Assembly: GCF_001500025.1 (NCBI RefSeq) | Contig: NZ_LQIW01000045.1 | Span: 62,001 to 126,000 of the forward strand | Length of the DNA: 64,000 nucleotides | Source of the DNA: Mycobacterium sp. IS-1590 | GTDB lineage: Bacteria > Actinomycetota > Actinomycetes > Mycobacteriales > Mycobacteriaceae | Direction of reading: 5' to 3' | Translations under genes and position numbers: made by a program | Part shown: positions 34,178-42,129 of the stretch, one piece after another | Layout of the letters: the number at the start of each line of letters is the position of its first letter | Numbering within the stretch: the first letter of the stretch is position 1 | Notes under the pieces: generated by a model | What the model saw: the letters and a program-made list of their open reading frames with translations, nothing else | Told to the model about the DNA's origin: nothing | The model's database searches: none

Positions 34178-34513
34178 ATGGCGCAGAGCGACGACCTGCC
34201 GATCACCGACTACGACCAGCTGCCGCTGACCGAGCTGCGGCATCGCATCCGTGCGCTCGACGAGCCCGCGCTGCGAGCGGTGTTCGACCACGAGACCGAG
34301 CACGGCAACCGCATCCCGGTGCTCGAGGTGCTGCATGCGCGGCTCAAGGAACTGACCCACGGCGCCGAGCCGTCATCCGGTGACCCGGCCAATGCGCCCG
34401 AGGTGAGCGGTACGGCGGGCGGTTCGCCCGTGCAGGAGTCGACGGCCGCGCAGGCCAGCACCCCGCTTCGGCACGGCGTCGCGAACCAGACGCCGGCCCG
34501 CGGCAAGCCCTAA
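34178..34513 (+). CDS. Conserved small acidic protein of unknown function
   Basis: 111 residues from ATG at 34178 with AAGGAG 8 nt upstream. Residues 1-65 form a likely helical domain (ITDYDQLPLTELRHRIRALDEPALRAVFDHETEHGNR), similar to short actinobacterial proteins of the DUF8129 type; the remaining 45 residues are Ser/Thr/Ala/Gly-rich and probably disordered. No catalytic motif is visible. Confidence 0.75.
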   Translation: MAQSDDLPITDYDQLPLTELRHRIRALDEPALRAVFDHETEHGNRIPVLEVLHARLKELTHGAEPSSGDPANAPEVSGTAGGSPVQESTAAQASTPLRHGVANQTPARGKP

Positions 34514-34588
34514 GCCCCGCGCATAGAGTTCGCGCCGACGCGCGGCACCGGTTGACCTGAACGGCGGTTGAGGCCGCAAGATGTGGGC

Positions 34589-35434
34589 ATGGCAACCGAC
34601 GTGACGGCGGCGCTCGACGTAGCTGCCTACCTGGACCGGGTCGGCTACACCGGCTCGACGGAGCCGACGCTGTCCACCCTGGGGGCCCTGGTGGCGGCGC
34701 ACAACCGGTCGATTCCGTTCGAGAACCTCGATCCGCTGCTGGGAATCCCGGTCGTCGATCTCAGCGCGGGCGCGCTGACCCGCAAGCTGGTGCGCCGTCG
34801 CCGCGGCGGCTACTGCTACGAGCACAACGGGTTGATGGGGTACGTGCTCGAGGCGCTGGGCTACGGCGTGCAGCGGCTCGCGGGCCGGGTGGTGTGGATG
34901 AACCAGTCGGGTGCGCTGCCCGCGCAAACGCATCAGGTGCTGTCGGTGCGCGTCCCGGCAGAGGACGGACCGTGGTTGGTCGACGTCGGGTTCGGCGGAC
35001 AGACGCTGACGTCGCCGATCCGGCTTCAAGCCGGTCCCGTGCAGCCGACGCGGCACGAGCCGTACCGGTTGCGCGACCACGACGAGGGTTACCTGCTGGA
35101 AGCCGAGATCCGCGGGCAGTGGCAGCCGCTGTACGTGTTCGAGACCCGCCCGCGGCCGCAGATCGATCTGCAAGTCGGAAGTTGGTACGTGTCAACGTTT
35201 CCCGAGTCGGGCTTCGTCACCGGCCTGTCGGTGGCGCTGGTCACCGACGACGCCAGGTGGAACCTGCGCGGCCGCAACCTGGCCATCCACAGCGGTGAAG
35301 GCACCGAGCGAGTTCGTCTCGACACCGCAGCGGACGTTCTCACCGAGCTGACCGACCGCTTCGGAATCGATCTGACCGACCTCGGCGATCACCGTGACAT
35401 CGAGGCCCGGGTGCACGAGGTGCTCGACAGCTGA
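34589..35434 (+). CDS. nat: Arylamine N-acetyltransferase
   Basis: 281 residues. The catalytic triad is Cys76 (RRGGYCYEHN), His115 (QTHQVL) and Asp132 (VDVGFGG), all in the standard spacing. NAT enzymes transfer an acyl group from acetyl- or propionyl-CoA to arylamines and hydrazines such as isoniazid. In M. tuberculosis nat lies in the cholesterol-ring operon, but here it stands apart, as in M. smegmatis (MSMEG_0306 by memory). ATG at 34589 was chosen; an upstream ATG at 34568 lacks a ribosome site. Confidence 0.94.
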   Translation: MATDVTAALDVAAYLDRVGYTGSTEPTLSTLGALVAAHNRSIPFENLDPLLGIPVVDLSAGALTRKLVRRRRGGYCYEHNGLMGYVLEALGYGVQRLAGRVVWMNQSGALPAQTHQVLSVRVPAEDGPWLVDVGFGGQTLTSPIRLQAGPVQPTRHEPYRLRDHDEGYLLEAEIRGQWQPLYVFETRPRPQIDLQVGSWYVSTFPESGFVTGLSVALVTDDARWNLRGRNLAIHSGEGTERVRLDTAADVLTELTDRFGIDLTDLGDHRDIEARVHEVLDS

Positions 35435-35488
35435 AGCAGCAGGAAACGTCATGTTCTTTCGCGGGTGGCGCGACGATACTCGGTGATC

Positions 35489-36406
35489 GTGACCACCGAC
35501 TCGCGTCGCGACCGCCTGCGCGAACTTCTCGACGCGGTCGTCGCCGACGACAACAGCGGTGTCGACAGCATGGCCCGCAGCACCCACGCCTCCGAATTCC
35601 ACTTCTCGCGGGAGGTGCGCCGCCTGACCGGCGAACCGCCCGCGGCGATGCGCCGCCGAATCATGCTCGAACGGGCAGCATGGCGACTGCAGCAGGGTGA
35701 ACGCGTTTCCGCCGTCGCGGCCGACGAGGGATGGTCGTCGGTCGAGGTGTTCTCCCGCGCCTTCCGGCGCACCTTCGGCGTGCCGCCGTCCAGGGCTGAC
35801 GATGTCGGGTTCCGGGTCGCCGCGCCCAACGGCCTGCACTTTCATCCCCCGCACTCGCTGTGGCTCGACAACGCCGGAGAAGCGAAGGAGCCCGACATCT
35901 CCCAGCTGATGGTGGCTCACGACGTCGCCGACACCGCATACCTCATCGGCCGCGCAGGCCTGTTGACGAAAGACCAATGGCGAGAGGAGCTCTCGCCCGG
36001 ACAGGTGATTCTCGACTGGGACGGTCCCGAACCCAGCGTCGGAGCCGTGCTCGGTGCCATCGTCTGGACCAAGCAGGTGTGGCTGGCCACGATCGAAGGG
36101 CGCGACTTCCCGGATCGCTCGGCGACCCGACCCGAATCCATCACGGCCGCGCAGCTGGCCGGCCACCACGACGACATCGCAAAGCGCTGGACGACAATGG
36201 TTTCCGAGTATGCCGCCGACGGCCGGATGGGCGACACCGTCATCGATGCGTTGTGCGATCCGCCCGAATCGTTCCAGTTGTACGGCATCGTCGCCCACGT
36301 GTTGGGGTATTCGGCCCACCGGCGCGGGCTGGTCCGGGCGATGCTGGCCCGTCACGGCATCGATACCCACCGGGGTGATCCGCTGGAATGGATGAGAGGC
36401 AACTGA
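35489..36406 (+). CDS. AraC-type HTH fused to a DinB-like domain
   Basis: 305 residues. Residues 1-95 hold two helix-turn-helix units of AraC type (FHFSREVRRLTGEPPAAMRRR, AVAADEGWSSVEVFSRAFRRTFGVPPS). Residues 120-300 form a four-helix DinB-like domain with the late helix YGIVAHVLGYSAHRRGL, where DinB metal-binding histidines sit. DinB domains often act as thiol- or metal-dependent enzymes, so this may be a ligand-sensing activator. Start uncertain: GTG 35465, 35483 and 35489 are all in frame. The next gene starts 1 nt after its stop. Confidence 0.8.
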   Translation: MTTDSRRDRLRELLDAVVADDNSGVDSMARSTHASEFHFSREVRRLTGEPPAAMRRRIMLERAAWRLQQGERVSAVAADEGWSSVEVFSRAFRRTFGVPPSRADDVGFRVAAPNGLHFHPPHSLWLDNAGEAKEPDISQLMVAHDVADTAYLIGRAGLLTKDQWREELSPGQVILDWDGPEPSVGAVLGAIVWTKQVWLATIEGRDFPDRSATRPESITAAQLAGHHDDIAKRWTTMVSEYAADGRMGDTVIDALCDPPESFQLYGIVAHVLGYSAHRRGLVRAMLARHGIDTHRGDPLEWMRGN

Positions 36407-36407
36407 T

Positions 36408-36950
36408 TTGGCGACGGTCTACTACACGGCGTCCAGCATGGACGGCTTCATCGTCGACGACCACGACAGCCTGGACTGGTTGACATCACGCGACATCGAC
36501 CGAAACGGTCCGTTCCACTACGACGAGTTCATCGCCACTGTCGGCGCCGTGGTGATGGGTTCGGCGACCTACGAATGGATCGTGCGCAACGAACCCGGTG
36601 ACTGGATGTACGAGCAGCCGTCGTGGGTGTTGACGCGACGTCCGCACATCGTCGAGCGCGGACACGATGTGCAGACATTCGCCGGTGACGTCGCCGATCT
36701 CCATTCGGAGCTGCTCGCCGCCGCGGCGGACAAGGACGTGTGGGTGGTCGGTGGAGGCGATACCGCGCGACAGTTCGTCGAGGCAGGCCTCATCGACGAG
36801 ATGATCGTCAGCTACGCGCCGTGCTCGCTCGGTGCGGGTTCGCCGGTGCTGCCGGTCCGTTCGGAGTGGCAACTCGTCGAAGCGGCGGTGAACCGGGACT
36901 TCGTCTGCGCGCGTTGGCGTTCGGCTCAGTTGCGGTCGGGCACGCCGTAG
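36408..36950 (+). CDS. Dihydrofolate reductase-like protein (RibD C-terminal family)
   Basis: 180 residues from TTG at 36408, with GAGAGG upstream. The fold signature is visible: YYTASSMDGFIVDDHDSLDWL at the start, VVMGSATYEWI near 45, DVWVVGGGDTARQFVEAGLIDEMIVSYAP near 108-136. These are the NADPH-binding and nucleotide loops of the RibD_C/DHFR superfamily. Single-domain members reduce small heterocycles; the substrate here is unknown. Coupled to the AraC/DinB gene; its last 25 bp overlap the convergent tetR gene. Confidence 0.87.
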   Translation: MATVYYTASSMDGFIVDDHDSLDWLTSRDIDRNGPFHYDEFIATVGAVVMGSATYEWIVRNEPGDWMYEQPSWVLTRRPHIVERGHDVQTFAGDVADLHSELLAAAADKDVWVVGGGDTARQFVEAGLIDEMIVSYAPCSLGAGSPVLPVRSEWQLVEAAVNRDFVCARWRSAQLRSGTP

Positions 36951-37564
36951 CGCCGGATGAAATCGCGTGACCTGATCAGGAATTCGACTTGTGCGGCGAC
37001 ATCGTGTAGCGGGTCGACCGAACGTGTCGACCGGCACAGCACCACCGCGCCCTCCAGCGCCGCGATGCAGGTGATCGCGAGGGAGGCGGCGTCGGACTCG
37101 TCGAAACCGTCGGAGACGAACGCGCGGGTCAGGGCATCGCGCCAGTGGCTGAAGATGCTGCCTGCCACGGTGGTCAGTTGCGGCTCCTCGGCTGCCGAAC
37201 CGATCGCCGCTGCCACCACCGGGCAGCCGGCCACGAAATCGCTTTCGACGAGCAGTTCCTCCCAGAACGCCACGAAGTTGCGGACCAAATGCATCCCACC
37301 CTTGGCGGCCGCGTCGTCGATCTCCTTGGTGATTGCATCACCGGCGAAGGTCAGCGCCTCGCGCAGGATCTGATTGCGGCCCGCGGGGAAGTGGTAGTAC
37401 ACCGACCCGCGTGGCGCGCCGCTGCGGGCGAGCACCTCGTCGATGGTGACGCCGGCCGCGCCGCGCTCTCGCAGCACCTCGGCAGCCGCGACCAACATCT
37501 TGGTGCGCGTCGAACCGCGCCTGTTGGCGGTCTTGGTCCCGACGGAAGACAGGTCAACCTCCAA
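36926..37564 (-). CDS. TetR-family transcriptional regulator
   Basis: About 212 residues from TTG at 37564 (a longer start at TTG 37612 is possible; no ATG is available). HTH at about residues 28-50: GVTIDEVLARSGAPRGSVYYHFP, of the subclass whose members have Cys and a helical C-terminal TetR_C domain (here CPVVAAAIG, LAITCIAALEGAVVLCR). It faces the FadE gene at 37960 across 395 bp containing a palindrome (37850-37869), a possible target. Confidence 0.85.
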   Translation of the reverse strand: MEVDLSSVGTKTANRRGSTRTKMLVAAAEVLRERGAAGVTIDEVLARSGAPRGSVYYHFPAGRNQILREALTFAGDAITKEIDDAAAKGGMHLVRNFVAFWEELLVESDFVAGCPVVAAAIGSAAEEPQLTTVAGSIFSHWRDALTRAFVSDGFDESDAASLAITCIAALEGAVVLCRSTRSVDPLHDVAAQVEFLIRSRDFIRRYGVPDRN

Positions 37565-37959
37565 TTGGGCGGTCAAGCTGCGGGCGTGCGACGCAGTTGC
37601 GCCGGACGCCAACCGAGCGTACGGGGGCTGAGTCGAAAGATCCGACGATCGTGCACGCGATGGGTGAACCGGTATCCGGCGACGTTGACTTCAATGACCC
37701 ACATCGGGTGCCTCCCTGGTATGACGACGAGCATAAAACGTCCAACACACCGGGGCAATTAATGTATTCCACATCACAACCCGATCGGCGGTAATACCAG
37801 GTCAAGCGGCACGGCTGGTGGGGGCGGCCGTGCGGGGCCTGCCGCTCTCATTATGGGATAAACCATAATCTGCGCGGCGGCTGCGACCTGAGCTGAAGTG
37901 CAGGTCGCGGCTCGATCGGACGGCTACGCTCGGCGCTACGCGAACGAAAGGCGCTCGTC
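37565..37959. other. Intergenic region between tetR and fadE; no gene seen
   Basis: 395 bp between divergent genes. Short frames in it have poor codon bias. It contains an AT-rich pocket around 37745-37800 (unusual here) and one clear palindrome at 37850-37869. No hairpin with T-run and no tRNA-like structure was seen. Confidence 0.6.
37850..37869. promoter_or_regulatory. Palindromic operator ATTATGG-N6-CCATAAT upstream of fadE
   Basis: Perfect 7-bp arms with spacer GATAAA, 91 bp before the FadE start. AT-rich in a GC-rich region. Probably bound by the TetR regulator encoded at 36926-37564 or another dimeric repressor. Confidence 0.6.
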
Positions 37960-39795
37960 ATGGGCCACTACAGAAGCAACGTGCGGGATCTCGAGTTCAA
38001 CCTCTTCGAGGTGCTGGGTCTCGACAAGGCGCTGGCGACCGGCGAGTTCGGCGAGCTCGATGGCGATTCGGTGCGGCAGATGCTCGACGAGGCGGCCCGC
38101 CAGGCCGAGGGTGCGCTCGCAGAGTCCTTCGCCGAATCCGACCGACACCCGCCCACGTTCGACCCGGGCACCCACGAGGTGACCCTGCCCGAGCCGTTCA
38201 AGAAGTCGTTTCGGGCCTGGCGGCAAGGCGAGTGGTTCCGCGTGGGGATGGCCGAGGACATCGGCGGGGTTGCGGCACCGGCGGCCGTGGAGTGGGCGAT
38301 CAACGAGTTCGTCCTCGGCGGCAATCCGGCGGTGTTCATCTACCAGGCCGGATCGAAGATGGCCGACATCCTGTACGGCATCGGCAACGAGCAGCAGCGC
38401 CACTGGGCCGCGCTGATGGTCGAGCGCGACTGGTGCGCGACGATGGTTCTGACCGAACCCGACGCCGGTTCCGACGTCGGTGCAGGGCGCACCAAGGCCG
38501 TCCAACAGGCCGATGGCACATGGCATCTCGACGGGGTGAAGAGGTTCATCACCAACGGCGACGCAGGTGACCTGTTCGAGAACATCGTGCATCTCGTGCT
38601 GGCCCGCCCCGAGGGCGCAGGACCGGGCACCAAGGGGCTGAGCCTGTTCATCGTGCCGAAGTACCACTTCGACCCCGACACCGGCGAACTCGGCGAGCGC
38701 AACGGCGTCTTCGTCACCAACGTCGAGCACAAGATGGGGCTCAAGGTGTCGGCGACGTGCGAGCTGACCTTCGGTCAACACGGTGTGCCCGCCGTGGGAT
38801 GGCTGGTCAACGACTCCCACAACGGCATCGCCCAGATGTTCAAGGTCATCGAGTACGCCCGAATGATGGTGGGCACCAAGGCGATCGCCACGCTGTCGAC
38901 GGGCTATCTCAACGCGCTGGAGTACGCCAAGACGCGGGTGCAGGGCGCGGACATGACCCAGATGACCGACAAGACCGCACCGCGGGTGACCATCCTGCAC
39001 CACCCGGATGTGCGCCGGGCGCTGCTGACGCAGAAGTCCTATGCCGAAGGACTGCGGGCGCTCTACCTCTACACCGCCGCCCACCAGGACCCCGCCGTCG
39101 CGCAGATCGTCTCCGGTGCCGACGCCGAAATGGCAGGGCGCGTCAACGATCTGCTGCTGCCGATCGTCAAGGGCGTGGGTTCGGAACGCGCATACCAGTG
39201 CCTGACCGAATCCCTACAGACGTTCGGGGGGTCGGGTTTCCTGCAGGACTATCCGATCGAGCAGTACATCCGGGACGCCAAGATCGACTCTTTGTACGAG
39301 GGCACCACCGCCATCCAGGCGCAGGACTTCTTCTTCCGCAAGATCGCCCGCGACCAGGGCGCCGCGCTCGCGCACCTGGCCGGCCAGATCCAGGAGTTCG
39401 TCCGCAGTGACCTCGCGCGTCCAGAACTCGCCGACGGGCGCGCCCGACTGGCCACCGCGCTGCAGGACGTGCAGGCGATGGTCGCGGCCCTGACCGGATA
39501 TCTGGTCTCGGCGCAGGAGAACCCGCGCGACCTGTACCGCATCGGACTGGCATCGGTGCCGTTCCTGCTCGCCGTCGGCGACCTGGTGATCGGCTGGTTG
39601 TTGTTGCACCAGGCCGAGATCGCCCTGGCCGCGCTGGACGGCGACGTCTCCGCAAGCGACCGTGCGTTCTACACCGGCAAGGTCGCAGCGGGGAACTTCT
39701 TCGCCGAGCACATGCTGCCGCTGTTGGCCGCCGTCCGCGGCGTCATCGAGACCGTCGGCCTCGACGCCATGGACGTGCCCGAAGACGCGTTCTAA
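37960..39795 (+). CDS. Acyl-CoA dehydrogenase, FadE5-type, about 610 residues
   Basis: 611 residues, the long ACAD class that includes FadE5. Key segments: MVLTEPDAGSDVGAGRT (163-179), HKMGLKVSATCEL, GGSGFLQDYPIEQYIRD and SLYEGTTAIQAQDFF, where the Glu of YEGTTAIQ is the catalytic base position in FadE5. It is a clear paralogue of the fadE5 fragment at 62772-64000; the two share long identical runs. GAAAGG lies upstream of ATG 37960. It ends overlapping the convergent aldehyde dehydrogenase by 4 bp. Likely broad-range beta-oxidation; regulation by the upstream palindrome is likely. Confidence 0.93.
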   Translation: MGHYRSNVRDLEFNLFEVLGLDKALATGEFGELDGDSVRQMLDEAARQAEGALAESFAESDRHPPTFDPGTHEVTLPEPFKKSFRAWRQGEWFRVGMAEDIGGVAAPAAVEWAINEFVLGGNPAVFIYQAGSKMADILYGIGNEQQRHWAALMVERDWCATMVLTEPDAGSDVGAGRTKAVQQADGTWHLDGVKRFITNGDAGDLFENIVHLVLARPEGAGPGTKGLSLFIVPKYHFDPDTGELGERNGVFVTNVEHKMGLKVSATCELTFGQHGVPAVGWLVNDSHNGIAQMFKVIEYARMMVGTKAIATLSTGYLNALEYAKTRVQGADMTQMTDKTAPRVTILHHPDVRRALLTQKSYAEGLRALYLYTAAHQDPAVAQIVSGADAEMAGRVNDLLLPIVKGVGSERAYQCLTESLQTFGGSGFLQDYPIEQYIRDAKIDSLYEGTTAIQAQDFFFRKIARDQGAALAHLAGQIQEFVRSDLARPELADGRARLATALQDVQAMVAALTGYLVSAQENPRDLYRIGLASVPFLLAVGDLVIGWLLLHQAEIALAALDGDVSASDRAFYTGKVAAGNFFAEHMLPLLAAVRGVIETVGLDAMDVPEDAF

Positions 39796-41267
39796 TCCTC
39801 GGGCGTGTAGCCGAACGGCAGCAGCACGCTCTTGTGCTCGACGTAGGCCTCGATGCCCTCGGGGCCGTTCTCGCGGCCGATACCGGAGTTCTTGTAGCCG
39901 CCGAACGGGGCGCCGGGGTCGAACGCGTACATGTTGACCGCGTACGTACCGGTGCGGATCTTCGAGGCGACGTCGAGCGCCTTCTTGTTGTCGGTCGTCC
40001 ACACCGAACCGGCCAGCCCGTACACCGAGTCGTTGGCGATGCGGATCGCGTCCTCTTCGTCCTCGTAGGGGATGACCGCCAGCACGGGGCCGAAAATCTC
40101 CTCCTGGGCGATCGTCATCGAGTTGTCGACGTCGGCGAACACGGTCGGCTGCACGAACCAGCCGCTGTCCAGACCTTCGGGGCGGCCACCGCCGGTGACC
40201 AGGCGGGCGCCCTCTTCCACACCCTTCTTGATGTAGGACTCGACACGGTCGCGCTGCTTCTCCGAGATCAGCGGGCCGATGGCGGCGTTCGGGTCGTCGG
40301 GCAGCCCGACCGGCATCGCGCCGATGAAGTTGGCGACCTTCTCCACGATCTCGTCGTACCGCGACCGGGGCGCCAGGATGCGGGTCTGCGCGACGCAGGC
40401 CTGCCCGCTGTTCATCACACCGGAGAACCCGAGCATCGGCAGCGTGGAGTCCAGGTCGGCGTCCTCGAGGATGATCGCGGCGGACTTCCCGCCGAGCTCG
40501 AGCGTGCACGGCTTGAGCTTCTCGGCGGCGATCTTCGCGATCTCCTTGCCGACGGCGGAGCTGCCAGTGAACGTGTACTTGTCGATCTGGTCGTTTGCGG
40601 TCAGCGCGCGACCGGTCTCGGGGCCGCCGGGGACGATTGAGAGCACCCCTTCGGGCAGGCCGGCCTCGGCGAACATCTCGGCCATCGCGAACACCGACAG
40701 CGGTGTCTCGGCGGCGGGTTTGAGCACCACGGTGCAGCCGGCCAGCAGCGCGGGGCCGAGCTTGTTGGCGGCCAGGAAGAACGGCACGTTCCACGCGGTG
40801 ACGGCGCCGACCACGCCGATCGGCTCCCGCACGACCAGGGTCTGGCCGTAGATGCCGTCGCGGATCTCCTTCCAGCGGAACTTGTCCGCGGCACCCGCGA
40901 AGTACTGGAACGACGACATCGCCGCGCCGTACTGCATCATGTCGACGATCGTCTGCGGCTGACCGGTCTCGGCGGCCAGCAGGAACTTCAGCTCGTCGCC
41001 CCGCTCCTCCATCAGCTGCACCGCGGCGGCCAGCACGGCTGCGCGTTCTTCGGGGGACTTGTGCGGCCACGGACCCTCGTCGAACGCCTTGCGCGCGGCG
41101 GCGCAGGCCGCGTCGACATCGGCGGCCGAAGCCAGCGGCACCTTGCCCACCAGTTCGCCGGTGGCGGGGGAGTGCACCTCGATCACATCCGAGGTGGCCG
41201 GCTCGACCCACTTGCCGCCGATGAACAGCTGGTCCCATTCGGTGCGATATGCGGTGCTCTGTGTCAT
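39792..41267 (-). CDS. NAD(P)-dependent aldehyde dehydrogenase (Rv0223c-like)
   Basis: 491 residues from ATG at 41267 (GTG at 41276 is the alternative). Catalytic Cys291 (SGQACVAQTR), general base Glu257 (LELGGKS), and Asn160/Lys183 (TAWNVPFF, VLKPAAETP) are intact, as is the late EEIFGPVLAVIPY motif. Oxidises an aldehyde to the acid. A TAGTGT -10 box lies 7 nt before ATG 41267 and a perfect KstR box just upstream of it. Rv0223c of M. tuberculosis is, from memory, a KstR-regulated gene, so a role in sterol side-chain or lipid oxidation is plausible. Confidence 0.93.
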   Translation of the reverse strand: MTQSTAYRTEWDQLFIGGKWVEPATSDVIEVHSPATGELVGKVPLASAADVDAACAAARKAFDEGPWPHKSPEERAAVLAAAVQLMEERGDELKFLLAAETGQPQTIVDMMQYGAAMSSFQYFAGAADKFRWKEIRDGIYGQTLVVREPIGVVGAVTAWNVPFFLAANKLGPALLAGCTVVLKPAAETPLSVFAMAEMFAEAGLPEGVLSIVPGGPETGRALTANDQIDKYTFTGSSAVGKEIAKIAAEKLKPCTLELGGKSAAIILEDADLDSTLPMLGFSGVMNSGQACVAQTRILAPRSRYDEIVEKVANFIGAMPVGLPDDPNAAIGPLISEKQRDRVESYIKKGVEEGARLVTGGGRPEGLDSGWFVQPTVFADVDNSMTIAQEEIFGPVLAVIPYEDEEDAIRIANDSVYGLAGSVWTTDNKKALDVASKIRTGTYAVNMYAFDPGAPFGGYKNSGIGRENGPEGIEAYVEHKSVLLPFGYTPED

Positions 41268-41274
41268 GCCCGTC

Positions 41275-41280
41275 ACACTA
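41275..41280 (-). promoter_or_regulatory. -10 box of a leaderless aldehyde dehydrogenase mRNA
   Basis: Minus-strand TAGTGT ends 7 nt before ATG 41267. The -35 position falls on the KstR box at 41299-41312, a classic repressor arrangement. Confidence 0.45.
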
Positions 41281-41298
41281 CCTAGGAAGCCGCCGAAG

Positions 41299-41312
41299 TA
41301 GAACCTGTTGCA
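41299..41312. promoter_or_regulatory. KstR-type operator TAGAACCTGTTGCA
   Basis: Matches all fixed positions of TnnAACnnGTTnnA. It lies 32 bp upstream of the aldehyde dehydrogenase start, over the expected -35 region. The adjacent methyltransferase on the same strand ends at 41322, so this short gap is the aldehyde dehydrogenase promoter. Confidence 0.72.
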
Positions 41313-41321
41313 GTCGGGTGC

Positions 41322-42083
41322 TCACGGCGCCCGCAGCACCAGCACCAGGTTGCTCACCAGGAACTCCCGCAGTGCGGGCACCTTCGTCACCGACCACGCC
41401 CATCTCGGGTGGTAGCGCGGGAATGCGGCGATCAGCGCACCCGTGCTCGCGGCCCACTGCAGGCCGTCGGCCGCCGACACCGCGAACAGTGACGAGCCGT
41501 AGTTGTTCTTCGGCGGATGCCCGTGCCTGCGGGTGTATCGACGCGCGGCGCGGGCGCCCCCGAGGTAATGCCACAAACCCGTCTCGTGCCCGCCGAACGG
41601 CCCGAGCCACACCGTGTACGACAGCACCACCAACCCGCCGGGCCGGGTCACCCGCAGCATCTCGGCGCCCATCCGCCACGGTTGGCGGACATGCTCGGCC
41701 ACGTTCGAGGACAGGCAGATGTCGACGCTGTCGTCGGCGAACGGCAGCGCCGTCCCCGAAGCCCGCACATAGGGGGTCGCGGTCACCGTCTGAGGTGCGG
41801 CATGCATCTCGGCCGGATCCGGTTCGACGCCGATATAGCGAAAACCTCTGTCGACGAACGATTCCGAGAAGTAGCCCGGGCCACCTCCGACGTCGAGCAC
41901 GGTCCGGCCGGCCGGCGTCGATCCGTCCGCACCGAGCCACAGGTCGGCGACCATCGCGGCGGTGTCTTCGCCGAGCGCGCCGTAGAACCGGGCGGGGTCG
42001 GTCTGCTCGAAGCGGAACTCCGTGAGCAGGCGCAGCGACCGGGACAGCGTGGCCCGCTCGGCGAACAGATCCGTGGCCGGCAT
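41322..42083 (-). CDS. SAM-dependent methyltransferase (Rv0224c-like)
   Basis: 253 residues from ATG at 42083. The class I Rossmann motif TVLDVGGGPGYFSESF, GVEPDPAEM (after strand 2), GTALPFADDSVDICLSSNVAEHV (motifs II/III) and RVTRPGGLVVLSYT show a small-molecule or lipid methyltransferase. Divergent from the GT4 gene with a 46-bp gap, as in the M. tuberculosis Rv0224c-Rv0225 pair. Substrate unknown; context suggests an envelope glycolipid. Confidence 0.88.
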   Translation of the reverse strand: MPATDLFAERATLSRSLRLLTEFRFEQTDPARFYGALGEDTAAMVADLWLGADGSTPAGRTVLDVGGGPGYFSESFVDRGFRYIGVEPDPAEMHAAPQTVTATPYVRASGTALPFADDSVDICLSSNVAEHVRQPWRMGAEMLRVTRPGGLVVLSYTVWLGPFGGHETGLWHYLGGARAARRYTRRHGHPPKNNYGSSLFAVSAADGLQWAASTGALIAAFPRYHPRWAWSVTKVPALREFLVSNLVLVLRAP

Positions 42084-42116
42084 GGAACCGAAGACTACGC
42101 AGCGACGCGATCCGAC

Positions 42117-42122
42117 TACGCT
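42117..42122 (+). promoter_or_regulatory. -10 box of a leaderless GT4 mRNA
   Basis: TACGCT ends 7 nt before ATG 42130. Confidence 0.42.
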
Positions 42123-42129
42123 GTTGCCG

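Noticed and set aside
39214..41238. 674-codon open frame overlapping the FadE and aldehyde dehydrogenase genes
   Set aside because: Off-frame shadow of the aldehyde dehydrogenase, Arg-rich and without motifs.
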